A DNA stretch of 64,000 nt from Nocardioides zhouii (GTDB lineage Bacteria; Actinomycetota; Actinomycetes; Propionibacteriales; Nocardioidaceae): contig NZ_SDWV01000009.1 in the NCBI RefSeq assembly GCF_004137345.1, positions 124,001 through 188,000 of the forward strand. Direction: 5' to 3'. This document shows, piece after piece, positions 9,910 through 18,335 of the stretch; position 1 is the first letter of the stretch, and every line of letters starts with the position of its first letter. A program made the position numbers and the translations under genes. The notes below the pieces were generated by a model. That model was not told where the DNA came from. It saw only the letters and a list, made by a program, of their open reading frames with translations, and did not search any database.

Positions 9910-11157
9910 TCACTCCGCCTCGACGTCCTGGATCGCGGCGTAGTTGTCCACGGTCGAGCGGGCGTCGTCGAGGTCGTCGGCGTCGATGCCCTCGCGCACG
10001 GTCTCGGCGTCGATGTCGCTGAGCCGGTCGAGCGAGACGTCGGAGACCTCGTACGCGTGGGAGAGGGAGAGGCCCGGGAGGTCTGCGTCGATGCCGCGGA
10101 AGATCACTACGTTGCCGTCGACCTCGCCGACGTAGAACTGCTGCTGGCTCCACGACCAGCCGGCCGCGAGGACGACCCAGGCCAGGCCGAGCAGGAAAGC
10201 GGCGACCATCAGCCGACGCAGCCACGTGTAGCGGCCGGGGGGACGCGGTGCGTAGCGCATCGCCTCCGGGTCGATCGGGTCACCCGCGAAGGCGCCGGGA
10301 GGTACGTCGCTGGGCACGGGCGGGATCTCGCCGGTGTCGCCCGAGCGGTGGCCGCGGAAGAGGCCGCCGACGGCGCCGGAGAGCGGCATCCGGCGGGGCA
10401 GGTCGGCCGCGGCGCCGACGAGCAGCGGCTGGAGGTCCTCGGGTGGCGCCTCCTCGGCGACCTCGGCGACGATGCAGGTGACGTTGTCGGTGCTGCCGGC
10501 CTCGAGGCTCGCGCGGACCAGCTCGACGGCCGCGAAGTCGGGGCTGCCGCTGCCGAGGATGTCGGCCATCCGGGCGTCGGTCAGCGTCCCGCAGGCGCCG
10601 TCGCTGCAGACGAAGACCCGGTCGCCGACCTCGGCGGGGAACTCGAAGAGGTCGGGCTCCTCGTGGCGGATGCCGTCGAGTGCCTTGAGGATGAGGTTGC
10701 GGTGCGGGTGGGTCCGCGCCTGCTCCTCGGTGATGCGGCCCTCGTCGATGAGCGACTGGACGAAGGTGTGGTCGTGGGTGAGCTGCCGCATCTCGCCGCG
10801 GCGGTAGAGATACGCGCGGCTGTCGCCGATGTGCCCGACGCCGAAGCGGGTGCCGTCGAAGAGCACGACCGTGGCCGTGGTGGACGTGCCGTTGAGGGCC
10901 GGGTCCTCCTCGACGAGCTCGGCGATGCGGTCGTCGGCGCGGTGCACCGCACCCGCGACCTGGCCGAGGAGGTCCTCGTCAGGCTGCTGGTCGAGCTTGC
11001 GCAGGGCCTGCACCGCGGTGCTCGAGGCGAGGTCGCCGCGGACCGCGCCGCCGACGCCGTCGCAGACCGTGAGCAGCCACGGACCGGCGTACCCGCTGTC
11101 CTGGTTCTCCCGGCGTACGCGTCCGACGTCGGAGATCGCGGAGTAGTGGAGGTACAT
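9910..11157 (-). CDS. pstP: PP2C-type Ser/Thr protein phosphatase PstP
   Basis: 415 residues from the ATG at 11157; a GTG immediately before it (11160) is equally possible. The catalytic PP2C domain (about 5-235) has the metal-binding Asp residues in RRENQDSG, CDGVGG, GDSRAYLYRRGE, SDGACG and STDNVTC. A linker leads to one transmembrane helix (LMVAAFLLGLAWVVLAAGWS) and an extracytoplasmic tail. It removes phosphate from PknA/PknB and their substrates. The start overlaps the end of fhaB, so the two are probably translated together. Confidence 0.95.
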   Translation of the reverse strand: MYLHYSAISDVGRVRRENQDSGYAGPWLLTVCDGVGGAVRGDLASSTAVQALRKLDQQPDEDLLGQVAGAVHRADDRIAELVEEDPALNGTSTTATVVLFDGTRFGVGHIGDSRAYLYRRGEMRQLTHDHTFVQSLIDEGRITEEQARTHPHRNLILKALDGIRHEEPDLFEFPAEVGDRVFVCSDGACGTLTDARMADILGSGSPDFAAVELVRASLEAGSTDNVTCIVAEVAEEAPPEDLQPLLVGAAADLPRRMPLSGAVGGLFRGHRSGDTGEIPPVPSDVPPGAFAGDPIDPEAMRYAPRPPGRYTWLRRLMVAAFLLGLAWVVLAAGWSWSQQQFYVGEVDGNVVIFRGIDADLPGLSLSHAYEVSDVSLDRLSDIDAETVREGIDADDLDDARSTVDNYAAIQDVEAE

Positions 11158-11636
11158 CACTTCCGCAGCTCCAGGATCGTCTTGCCGACGCGGACCTGGA
11201 CCCCGAGGCCGATGGTGGTGGGCTGGGTGATGCGGACCGGGCCGACGTAGGTGCCGTTGGTCGAGCCGAGGTCCTCGACGAACCAGTCGTCGCCGCTGGC
11301 GGCGATGCGGGCGTGGCGGGTGGAGACGTAGTCGTCGTCGAGCTTGATCGCGGCGTCGCTGCCGCGGCCGATGAGCAGCGGTGCGTCGGTGAGCTCGGCG
11401 CGGGTGCCGGGGTTCTCGCCCTCGACCACGAGGAGGTGGGTGGGTGCGCCACGTCGGGGCTTCTTGTTGGCCTTGGCGCTCTTGCGGCGCTCGGGCACGG
11501 GGGCGGCACCGCGGGCGGTCTCGGGCACGCGCGCGCCGAACATGTCGGAGCGGATCACCGAGATCGCGGAGAGCACGAAGATCCAGAGGATCGCGAGGAA
11601 CGCCGCGCGGATCAGGAACAGGGTCAGCTCAGACAT
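11157..11636 (-). CDS. fhaB: FHA-domain protein FhaB (FipA-like)
   Basis: 159 residues. An N-terminal hydrophobic helix (LFLIRAAFLAILWIFVLSAI) anchors it in the membrane; a basic linker (KSAKANKKPRR) leads to a C-terminal FHA domain with the phosphothreonine-binding pattern LIGRGSDAAI ... VSTRHARI ... DLGSTNGTYV. In mycobacteria this protein, also called FipA, links kinase signalling to the divisome. Its start overlaps the 3' end of fhaA by 8 bp. Confidence 0.93.
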   Translation of the reverse strand: MSELTLFLIRAAFLAILWIFVLSAISVIRSDMFGARVPETARGAAPVPERRKSAKANKKPRRGAPTHLLVVEGENPGTRAELTDAPLLIGRGSDAAIKLDDDYVSTRHARIAASGDDWFVEDLGSTNGTYVGPVRITQPTTIGLGVQVRVGKTILELRK

Positions 11637-12345
11637 TCCAGCCCCCGGCCTCGTCGCGGCCGCCGTCGATGCGGACCGTCATCTCGGTGTGCCCGATCTT
11701 GATGGTGGAGCCGTCGCGCAGGCGCGCCCGACGGACCTTGGTGCCGTCGACCAGGATCCCGTTCGTCGAGCCCAGGTCGACCGCCTCGACGCCGTCGATG
11801 GTGACCTCGAGCTCGAGGTGGCGCCGGCTCACGCCCGGGTCGTTGATCCGGAGGTCGGCCTCGGTGCCGCGGCCGATCACCAGGCCGGGCGGGCGTAGCG
11901 GGTGGCGGGTGCCGTTGACCTCGAGGGTCGCGTGCGACGAACGCGTACGTGTGCGCTGGTCGTTGTCGGTGACGCTGGCCTGCGCCTTGCTGCGGATCCG
12001 GAAGCGACCGGTGGTGAGGTCGTCGGCGGCCTCGAAGGCCACCGAGATCGGACCCGTGAAGACGTAGCCCTGCGCGTCGGCGTGGTCCTGCAGCTGGTCG
12101 ACCAGGTCCTGCTCGAGCGCGCGGCCGAGGCCGAGCATCCGGTCGAGGTCGGTTGGGGACATCTCAACGTGGAAGTCGTTGGGCACCAGGCGGCGCTGGC
12201 GGCTGAGCACCTGGGCGTTGTTGTCGCACTCGCGCTGGAGCGCGGCGGCGATCTCGACCGGCTGCACGGCGCTGCGGAAGGCCCGCGCGAAGACACCGGA
12301 GATCACCGACTCGAGGCGCTGCTCGAAGCGTTGCAGGGCGTTCAC
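11629..12345 (-). CDS. fhaA: FHA-domain protein FhaA with DUF3662 N-terminus
   Basis: 238 residues from the GTG at 12345, chosen because AGGAGG (12351-12356) precedes it and NALQRFEQRLESVISGVFAR is the family's normal N-terminus. The N-terminal DUF3662 domain (about 1-125) is followed by a variable linker and a C-terminal FHA domain (VIGRGTEADL, VSRRHLEL, DLGSTNGILV). In mycobacteria FhaA binds phosphorylated MviN/MurJ-type and PbpA partners. It is shorter than mycobacterial FhaA, which has a long disordered linker. First gene of the operon running to pknB. Confidence 0.93.
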   Translation of the reverse strand: MNALQRFEQRLESVISGVFARAFRSAVQPVEIAAALQRECDNNAQVLSRQRRLVPNDFHVEMSPTDLDRMLGLGRALEQDLVDQLQDHADAQGYVFTGPISVAFEAADDLTTGRFRIRSKAQASVTDNDQRTRTRSSHATLEVNGTRHPLRPPGLVIGRGTEADLRINDPGVSRRHLELEVTIDGVEAVDLGSTNGILVDGTKVRRARLRDGSTIKIGHTEMTVRIDGGRDEAGGWNV

Positions 12346-12644
12346 GCCGGTCCTCCTCTCCTCGCGCTCGGATCTTTGTCTGGTCGGGGCTCGTGGTGGG
12401 CAGGCCTCACACACCGCCCGGCCGGTGCCGACGAGCGTACCGGCCGGTCGCCGTCGTACGACGGTGCCGCCCCGCCGTTGGGGTGGCCGTGCCTTCGCTG
12501 TCGGTTTCCCCGGGTACCCGGGGAAACTGGAGCCTCCACCCCGAAGTTTCGGGGGTGAGGCTCCAGTTTGGGACAGGAAGCCCCGGGCACCCTCAGCCGA
12601 TTGGGAAGGCCCGAAACCCTTGGGGTAACCTGAGCCCGCTTCTT
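12346..12644. other. Intergenic region with nested palindromes before tRNA-Leu
   Basis: About 300 bp between the fhaA start and the divergent tRNA gene with no credible coding frame. It must hold the promoter of the fhaA-pknB operon on the minus strand and that of the tRNA. A weak TAACCT (12626-12631) could be the tRNA -10. The middle is occupied by overlapping palindromes (12505-12569). Confidence 0.6.
12505..12569. repeat. Two overlapping palindromes
   Basis: A perfect 22-bp palindrome at 12505-12526 (half-site TTTCCCCGGGT) shares its last three bases with a second inverted repeat. The second has arms AAACTGGAGCCTC (12524-12536) and GAGGCTCCAGTTT (12557-12569), with further C-rich/G-rich pairing inside. 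Both cannot form at once over the shared bases. Role unknown. Confidence 0.8.
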
Positions 12645-12727
12645 GCGCGAGTGGCGGAACGGCAGACGCGCTGCGTTCAGGTCGCAGTGTCCGAAAGGGC
12701 GTGGGGGTTCAAATCCCCCCTCGCGCA
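12645..12727 (+). tRNA. tRNA-Leu (anticodon CAG)
   Basis: Acceptor stem GCGCGAG (12645-12651) pairs with CTCGCGC (12720-12726), then the discriminator A. The anticodon arm is CTGCG-TTCAGGT-CGCAG with anticodon CAG at 12678-12680. A class II long variable arm is present, and the T arm is GGGGG-TTCAAAT-CCCCC. CCA is not encoded. It reads CUG codons, the most used Leu codon in this genome. A tRNA-Leu beside fhaA is also part of the mycobacterial origin-proximal order. Confidence 0.95.
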
Positions 12728-12733
12728 CAGCGA

Positions 12734-12761
12734 CGAAGGCCCCGGATCTCCGGGGCCTTCG
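12734..12761 (+). terminator. Hairpin terminator after tRNA-Leu
   Basis: Perfect 12-bp stem CGAAGGCCCCGG (12734-12745), loop ATCT, complement at 12750-12761, followed by TGCATTTCG with only a short T run. It lies 6 bp after the tRNA and 17 bp before the stop of the convergent LysM gene, so it could work in both directions. Confidence 0.75.
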
Positions 12762-12778
12762 TGCATTTCGTGGACCGA

Positions 12779-13351
12779 CTACTTCGGGATCCGGATCTTC
12801 TGACCGGGGAAGATCAGGTCCGGGTTGTCGATGTTGTTGACCCGCGCGAGCACGTGGTAGTCCACGCCGTGGCGGGCACCGATCTCGGACAGGGTGTCGC
12901 CGGACTTCACGGTGTAGACGTCGTCGGCATGGGCCGCCTCACGGGCGTCCTGTCGGGCTTCCTGCCGCTCCTCCTGCCGCTCCTCGCGGGCCTCCTGGCG
13001 GGCTTCCTGACGCTTCTCCTTGCGGGCGTTGGCCTTCTCGAGTGCGCGCTGGGCGCGCTCGTCCGCCTTGCGGTCGGCCTCGGCGGACTCCTCCTGGGCC
13101 TTCTGTGCCTCTGCCTCGGCATCCTGGCGAGCCTGGTCGGCCTGCGCCTTCTCCTCGTCCGTAGCGGTCGGGAGACCGGCCTTGTTGGCCGCCTCGTCTG
13201 CCTTGCGGCGCGCCTCGTCGGCACGGGCCTGGGCCTCGACCTTGGCCTTGTCGGCCTCGGCCTGTGCCTGCTCGGCCTCCTGCTGCGCCTCCGCCGCCGC
13301 CTCAGCGTCGTCGGTCGTGAGCGCGTCCTTGATCTTGTCCCACACAGACAT
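12779..13351 (-). CDS. LysM domain protein with long charged helical region
   Basis: 190 residues from the ATG at 13351 (GAGAGGACC just upstream). The N-terminus MSVWDKIKDALTTDD leads into about 115 residues of Ala/Glu/Lys/Gln/Arg heptad-like sequence, including repeated REEHQ/RQEAREERQEER-type blocks, likely an extended coiled coil. It ends with one LysM domain (VYTVKSGDTLSEIGARHGVD ... NPDLIFPGQKIRIPK). LysM normally binds N-acetylglucosamine in peptidoglycan, yet no signal peptide or membrane helix is seen, so its location is unclear. The exact role is unknown. Confidence 0.85.
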   Translation of the reverse strand: MSVWDKIKDALTTDDAEAAAEAQQEAEQAQAEADKAKVEAQARADEARRKADEAANKAGLPTATDEEKAQADQARQDAEAEAQKAQEESAEADRKADERAQRALEKANARKEKRQEARQEAREERQEERQEARQDAREAAHADDVYTVKSGDTLSEIGARHGVDYHVLARVNNIDNPDLIFPGQKIRIPK

Positions 13352-13572
13352 CAGGTGGTCCTCTCGTTGCGGCCCGACGGGGTGGTCCCCGTCGCGTGGG
13401 CCGTCCTCGAACCTAGGTCGCCGCGAGAGGTGCCACCACGCACCGACAGGTGAGGTGGACCCGCGTAGTCCGGCATCGCTAATCAGCAACAATGACTTGT
13501 CGCATGACAACGACCCTTGCAGTCCGTCACGGTCTGCGGTTGACTCGCCCCAAGCCGATCGGAGGAGTCCCC

Positions 13573-15438
13573 GTGCCAGATCCCCAGCTCGACAGGTGGT
13601 TCACCAGCGGTGCCGTGCTCACCGCGCGTCCCGCGTCCGGACCGGCCGGCCTCTGCCTCGTCGTGGAGGACGGCGCCGAGCATGGAATCGGCCGGGTCCT
13701 CGACCTGCGCACGCTCGAGCTCGGCCCGGTCCTGCCCTTCGAGGTGGGCTTCGACTCCCTGCTCTCGCCCGACGGCAGCTGGGTCGTCGGGCTCGACGAC
13801 GACGGCGGCAGCGAGGTGGGCGCCCTCGTCGTACGGCACGTCGACGGCACCCGGGTGCAGACCCTCACCGACCGACCGCCCTTCGTCCTGCGCGGCCTGG
13901 AGTACGCCGCCGACGGGACTCACCTGCTCGCCACGATCGTCGACGAGGGTGGCCACCACCTCCTCCACGTGCCGGTGACCGACCCGACTGCTGCCTCGGT
14001 GCTGTTCAGCTCGCCCGAGGAGAGCTGGTACGGCCACCTGTCCGCCGACGGCACGCTCGCCTGCGCCGACACGACCGACCACGTGCCCGGCGTACGACTC
14101 CCGGCGGTGACGGTGATCGACGTGGTCACCCGCGCGGTGGTCGCCGTCGCCGACGACCTCCCGGACGGCGGACCCGTGCGGGCGGTGCGCTTCTCGCCCG
14201 CACCCGGCGACCCCCGGGTGCTGCTGGCCACCGAGCGCAGCGGCTTCGCGAGGCCAGCGCTGTGGAACCCGCTGACGGGCGAGCGGCGCGACTACGAGCT
14301 GCCCGAGCTGGAGGCGGACGCGATCGTCCTCGACTGGCACGCAGGCGCCGGAACGATCCTCGTCGTCGATGCGCTCCCGGGCCGGCACCGACTGCTCGCC
14401 GTCGACGAGCACACCAGCGAGATCCGGGTGCTGCGCGACGTGGGCGGCAGCGCCTGCGAGCCCGACGTCGCATCGGTCTTCCCGCACTACGCCCAGTCCT
14501 TCCTGGCCCCCGATGGTCGCGCGGTCGTGCTCGCGTCCGGCTGGACCACGCCCCTGCACCTCCAGGTCACCGACGGCACGGACACCCACGTCGTGCTGCC
14601 GACGGTCGACGTCCCTCGCGGGATCCCGCTCGAGTCACAGCTCGTCGTGAGTGCCGACGGGACGCCCGTGCAGCTCTGGTGGGCCGTGCCCGACGGTCCT
14701 CCGCGCGGCACGATCCTGCAGGTCCACGGGGGGCCGAACCTCGTCACCCTGGACCGCTACCACCCCGACGTGCAGGCCTGGCTGGCGAGCGGCTTCGCCG
14801 TCGGCTGCCTCAACTACCGCGGATCGGTGACCTTCGGCCGCACCTTCCGCGAAGGGTTCTGGGGCGTCGGCGGCGACCGCGAGATCGAGGACGTCGAGGC
14901 CGCGCTCGACTGGCTGCGTGCGCGCGGGCTCGCCGACCCCGCGTCGACGTTCATCACGGGCGCGTCGTACGGCGGCCACATGAGCCTGCTGTCCGTGGGG
15001 CGGTTGCCCGACCGTTTCGCCGGTGCGCTCGCGATCGTCGCGATGGCTGACTGGGAGTCCGCCTGGGACGAGATGAACCCCGCCCTTCGCAAGACCTGGA
15101 CCAGCTTCATGTCGCTCGCACCCGACGGGTCGTTCGACTCCTCGCGGATCACCGAGACGCTCAAGCGGTTCTCCTCGATCAACTACGTCGACCGGGTGCG
15201 GGCCTCGGTCTGGCTGCACCAGGGCAGTCGCGACACCCGCACCCCACCTGCGCAGGCGCGCAGCTACGGCGACAAGCTGCGGGCGGCAGGCGGCGACGTG
15301 CTGGTCGAGTGGTTCGACGCGGGCCACGAGCCGACCGGCAGCGAGGCGGCCCTGCACGAGTGCACGCGGCTGCTGGAGCTCGTCGAGGCACGGCTGGACG
15401 GCACTCCGTGGCGCAACCTCGGAGCGACCGATGGCTGA
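13573..15438 (+). CDS. S9-family (prolyl oligopeptidase-like) serine peptidase
   Basis: 621 residues from the GTG at 13573, chosen for GGAGGAG at 13561-13567; in-frame ATGs at 13492 and 13504 are alternatives. The N-terminal part looks like a beta-propeller (repeated SPDG/SADGT turns). The C-terminal alpha/beta-hydrolase domain has the nucleophile in GASYGGHMS (about S465), the Asp in HQGSRDTRTPP and the His in DAGHEPTGS. This matches acylaminoacyl-peptidase / dipeptidyl-aminopeptidase relatives that cleave short peptides; no signal peptide is seen, so it is probably cytoplasmic. It overlaps the next gene by 8 bp, and with the M20 peptidase suggests peptide scavenging. Confidence 0.88.
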   Translation: MPDPQLDRWFTSGAVLTARPASGPAGLCLVVEDGAEHGIGRVLDLRTLELGPVLPFEVGFDSLLSPDGSWVVGLDDDGGSEVGALVVRHVDGTRVQTLTDRPPFVLRGLEYAADGTHLLATIVDEGGHHLLHVPVTDPTAASVLFSSPEESWYGHLSADGTLACADTTDHVPGVRLPAVTVIDVVTRAVVAVADDLPDGGPVRAVRFSPAPGDPRVLLATERSGFARPALWNPLTGERRDYELPELEADAIVLDWHAGAGTILVVDALPGRHRLLAVDEHTSEIRVLRDVGGSACEPDVASVFPHYAQSFLAPDGRAVVLASGWTTPLHLQVTDGTDTHVVLPTVDVPRGIPLESQLVVSADGTPVQLWWAVPDGPPRGTILQVHGGPNLVTLDRYHPDVQAWLASGFAVGCLNYRGSVTFGRTFREGFWGVGGDREIEDVEAALDWLRARGLADPASTFITGASYGGHMSLLSVGRLPDRFAGALAIVAMADWESAWDEMNPALRKTWTSFMSLAPDGSFDSSRITETLKRFSSINYVDRVRASVWLHQGSRDTRTPPAQARSYGDKLRAAGGDVLVEWFDAGHEPTGSEAALHECTRLLELVEARLDGTPWRNLGATDG

Positions 15439-16339
15439 GCCCGGCACCGACATCGGCATCGCCGGTCTCGAGCACCGGCGCCTCGAGCGCGACGGCGTCG
15501 GGATCGCCACCTGGGCGGGCGGCAGCGGCAGCACGGTCGTGCTGCTGCACGGCTATCCGCAGACCTCCCACATGTGGCGCCACCTGGTCCCGGCGCTGCT
15601 CGAGGACCATCACGTCGTGCTCGCCGACCTCCGCGGCTACGGCCGCTCCGATGCGCCGGAGCCGGGCCCCCTCGACGCGACGTACGCCAAGCGCGAGATG
15701 GCCGCCGACGTCGCCCTCGTGCTCGACTCGCTGGGCATCGACTCGGCCCACGTCGTCGGCCACGACCGCGGCGCCCGGGTGGTCCACCGCTTCTGCCTCG
15801 ACTTCCCCGAGCTGGTGGCGAGCGCCGCAGTGCTCGACATCGTGCCGACGCTGCACATGTTCGACCACGTCGACCGCGCGATGGCCGAGGCCTACTTCCA
15901 CTGGTTCTTCCTCACCCGTGACCGCGGGTTGCCGGAGACGCTGCTGCGCGCCGACCCGGACGCCTGGATCCGCAGCAGGTTCGACGGCCGGCACCGCGAC
16001 GGCTTCGCGTTCGAGCCGAGCGCGATCAAGGCGTACGCCGACGCCTTCCGGCGCCCGGGCGTCGTCGAGGCGACCTGCGCCGACTACCGCGCAGCCGCGG
16101 GGATCGATCTCGAGCACGACCGTACGGACCGGACGTCGGGTCGCACGGTGGCGCGACCGCTGCTCGTCGGTTGGGGCACGAACGGCTACGTCGGGCGGTC
16201 GTTCGACGTCGCGGCCGTCTGGCGGGAGTACGCCGCCGACGTACGCCCCGTGGCGATCGAGGCGGACCACTACGTCGCCGAGGAGAACCCCGCAGCGACC
16301 CTCGCGGCGCTCCGTGACTTCTGGGCGTCGGTTCAGTGA
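15431..16339 (+). CDS. Alpha/beta hydrolase of the haloacetate (fluoroacetate) dehalogenase type
   Basis: 302 residues. The family signature GHDRGARVVHR gives the Asp nucleophile (D112) and the carboxylate-binding arginines R113 and R116. Also visible are D136, the halide-pocket pair H157-W158 (AYFHWFFLT), Y219 and the catalytic H280 (ADHYVAEE). Fluoroacetate dehalogenases use exactly this set (Asp-Asp-His triad, His/Trp/Tyr halide pocket) to hydrolyse haloacetates to glycolate. Soluble epoxide hydrolases are related but lack the Arg pair. The start overlaps the S9 peptidase gene, and its stop overlaps the M20 gene by 4 bp, so the three are likely co-translated. Confidence 0.85.
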   Translation: MAEPGTDIGIAGLEHRRLERDGVGIATWAGGSGSTVVLLHGYPQTSHMWRHLVPALLEDHHVVLADLRGYGRSDAPEPGPLDATYAKREMAADVALVLDSLGIDSAHVVGHDRGARVVHRFCLDFPELVASAAVLDIVPTLHMFDHVDRAMAEAYFHWFFLTRDRGLPETLLRADPDAWIRSRFDGRHRDGFAFEPSAIKAYADAFRRPGVVEATCADYRAAAGIDLEHDRTDRTSGRTVARPLLVGWGTNGYVGRSFDVAAVWREYAADVRPVAIEADHYVAEENPAATLAALRDFWASVQ

Positions 16340-17445
16340 CGGTCGGGGCAGGGCGCGCGCTGGAGCGGCTGGAGCGGCTGGTCTCGATGGAGACGCCGTC
16401 GAGCGACGCGACCCGGCTGGACGCGGTGCACGACGTGGTCGCCGGATGGGGCGCCGAGGTGCTCGGACGCGACCCGGAGCGGGTCGTCGTCGACGGCGTG
16501 CCCCACCTGCTGTGGCGTACGGAGGAGGCGCCGGCCGTGCTCCTGCTCGGCCACCTCGACACCGTCTTCGCGGCGGGCACCATCGACCGGCGTCCCTTCC
16601 GGGTCGCCGACGGCCGTGCGACCGGACCGGGGGTCTTCGACATGAAGGCCGGGGTGGTGACCGCTCTCGAGGCGCTCGACGGGGTGGCGCGCCCCGAGCG
16701 CGTCGCCCTGCTGCTCACCGGCGACGAGGAGGTCGGCTCGATCACCTCGCGAGCCCTCATCGAGGAGGTCGCCCGGTCCGCGGGTGCCGTCCTGGTGCTG
16801 GAACCGAGCCTCGGCGGAGCCCTCAAGGTGGGCCGCAAGGGCGGGAGCTTCTACCACCTCGACTTCCACGGCCGGGCCGCCCACGCAGGCCTGGAGCCGG
16901 AGCGCGGGCGCAACGCGCTGCTCGAGCTGGCGAGGTGGGCGCTCGAGCTGCCGGCGCTCGCCGACCCGGCTCGCGGCACGACCGTGACGCCGACGGTCGC
17001 GTCGGCCGGCACCACCGTCAACGTCGTGCCCGACCGCGCCACGCTCACCGTCGACGTACGCGCCACGACGCTCGCGGAGCAGACCCGCGTCGACGAGGCG
17101 GTGCGCGCGATGGTCGCGCGGCACGACGGCGCCGACGGCGTGGTCGTCCGGGTGGACGGGGGCATCAACCGGCCGCCGCTCGAGACGTCGGGTTCCGAGG
17201 CCCTGGTCGCGTTGTGCCGCGGCGAGGCCCGACGCCTCGGCCTCGACGAGCCGGAGACCGCGTCGGTGGGTGGGGCGTCCGACGGCAACTTCACCGCCGC
17301 GCTCGGCATCCCCACGCTCGACGGCCTCGGCCCCAACGGCGACGGCGCCCACGCCGAGCACGAGTGGGTGGAGGTCGCCTCGATCGCCGAGCGCGCCGCG
17401 ATCGTCGCCGGGATGGTCGCCGTGCTCACCGGCGCCCGGGAGTGA
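16336..17445 (+). CDS. M20-family zinc peptidase (carboxypeptidase G2 / ArgE-DapE-like)
   Basis: 369 residues, GTG start overlapping the preceding stop. Metal ligands are recognisable: H73 and D75 in LGHLDTVF, D102 in GVFDMKAG, E131-E132 in TGDEEVGS, and a C-terminal His in GAHAEHEW. The central dimerisation domain starts about residue 175 (FYHLDFHGRAAHAG). Best overall resemblance is to glutamate carboxypeptidases that release terminal amino acids from peptides or acylated amino acids. No signal peptide. It converges on the TetR gene with a 3-bp gap. Confidence 0.88.
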   Translation: MTVGAGRALERLERLVSMETPSSDATRLDAVHDVVAGWGAEVLGRDPERVVVDGVPHLLWRTEEAPAVLLLGHLDTVFAAGTIDRRPFRVADGRATGPGVFDMKAGVVTALEALDGVARPERVALLLTGDEEVGSITSRALIEEVARSAGAVLVLEPSLGGALKVGRKGGSFYHLDFHGRAAHAGLEPERGRNALLELARWALELPALADPARGTTVTPTVASAGTTVNVVPDRATLTVDVRATTLAEQTRVDEAVRAMVARHDGADGVVVRVDGGINRPPLETSGSEALVALCRGEARRLGLDEPETASVGGASDGNFTAALGIPTLDGLGPNGDGAHAEHEWVEVASIAERAAIVAGMVAVLTGARE

Positions 17446-17448
17446 GCC

Positions 17449-18171
17449 TCACACCTGTGTGTCGGAGAGTCCCGTGCCGGCCTGGATCCGCGAGACCACC
17501 GAGTCGATCAGCATCTCGACACCGAGGTCGAACAGGCGCGGGTCGCCGAGGCTGAGCAGCTTGTCGGACGTGCGTGCGATGTTGGGGAACTCCTCCGCGG
17601 TGAGCTGGCGGTACTCCACGGTCCACGACAGCTCGTCCATCGTGCGGGTCTTCTCGGGCAGCGCCTGCAGGGATGCCTCGAGGGCCGAGACGGCGCGGGT
17701 GAAGTTGCCGAAGACGCGCGTCGCGACCACGGCCGACTCGTCGTCGAGTCCGGCGCGGCGGAACGCGTCGAGGGCGAACTCGACGTTCTTGAACTCGGTG
17801 GGACGGCGGGTCGTGCGGGCGGCCATCTGCAGCGCGAGCCCGGGGTAGCGGAGGTAGTGCTCGTGGATCAACCGCGAGATCAGCCGGAGGTCCTCGCGCC
17901 AGTCACCGGTCGAGACCAGGTCGGCGCCGTAGGACTTCGCGCGCAGCGAGTCGATGAGCTCCAGGACGAGCTCGTCCTTGTCGCGGAAGTGCCGGTAGAT
18001 CGACGTCGAGTGCGCCTGGAGCTCCTCGCCGAGCGCACCGAAGGTGAGGCCCTCGAGCCCGTCGCGCTCCGCGATCTTCTCGGCGGCCGCGATGATCACG
18101 GTCCTGCTGAGGCTGTCCCGTGGACGACGCTTCTTGGGCGTCGCGTCGCGGGAGGGCTTTGCGCTCGTCAT
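17449..18171 (-). CDS. TetR-family transcriptional regulator
   Basis: 240 residues from the ATG at 18171. The N-terminal tail is basic (KKRRPRDSLSR), then a TetR helix-turn-helix (about 28-75: IIAAAEKIAERDGLEGLTFG, HSTSIYRHFRDKDEL). The C-terminal ligand domain is not recognisable by sequence. It is divergent from the ABC importer operon with about 165 bp between starts, so it probably controls that operon and itself. A 15-bp inverted repeat at 18231-18245 is a candidate operator. Confidence 0.92.
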   Translation of the reverse strand: MTSAKPSRDATPKKRRPRDSLSRTVIIAAAEKIAERDGLEGLTFGALGEELQAHSTSIYRHFRDKDELVLELIDSLRAKSYGADLVSTGDWREDLRLISRLIHEHYLRYPGLALQMAARTTRRPTEFKNVEFALDAFRRAGLDDESAVVATRVFGNFTRAVSALEASLQALPEKTRTMDELSWTVEYRQLTAEEFPNIARTSDKLLSLGDPRLFDLGVEMLIDSVVSRIQAGTGLSDTQV

Positions 18172-18230
18172 AGCACCCGTCTCTTCTCTGGCTGGACCCG
18201 CCGAGCGTAACTCACGCTCGCAGTCAGTGG

Positions 18231-18245
18231 CATTGACTATCAATG
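18231..18245. promoter_or_regulatory. Candidate TetR operator in the divergent promoter region
   Basis: CATTGACTATCAATG: perfect 6-bp half-sites CATTGA / TCAATG around a 3-bp centre, in a locally AT-richer stretch. It lies 60 bp upstream of the TetR start and 91 bp upstream of the importer gene, where an autoregulatory TetR site is expected. Confidence 0.55.
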
Positions 18246-18335
18246 TGCCTACAACCCTTGCTAACCGGCGGCGGACCGTCCTAGCATGCCGTTGTCCGGC
18301 GGATCAGAGCCCGCCGCTCCACCCAGGAGGTGCGC

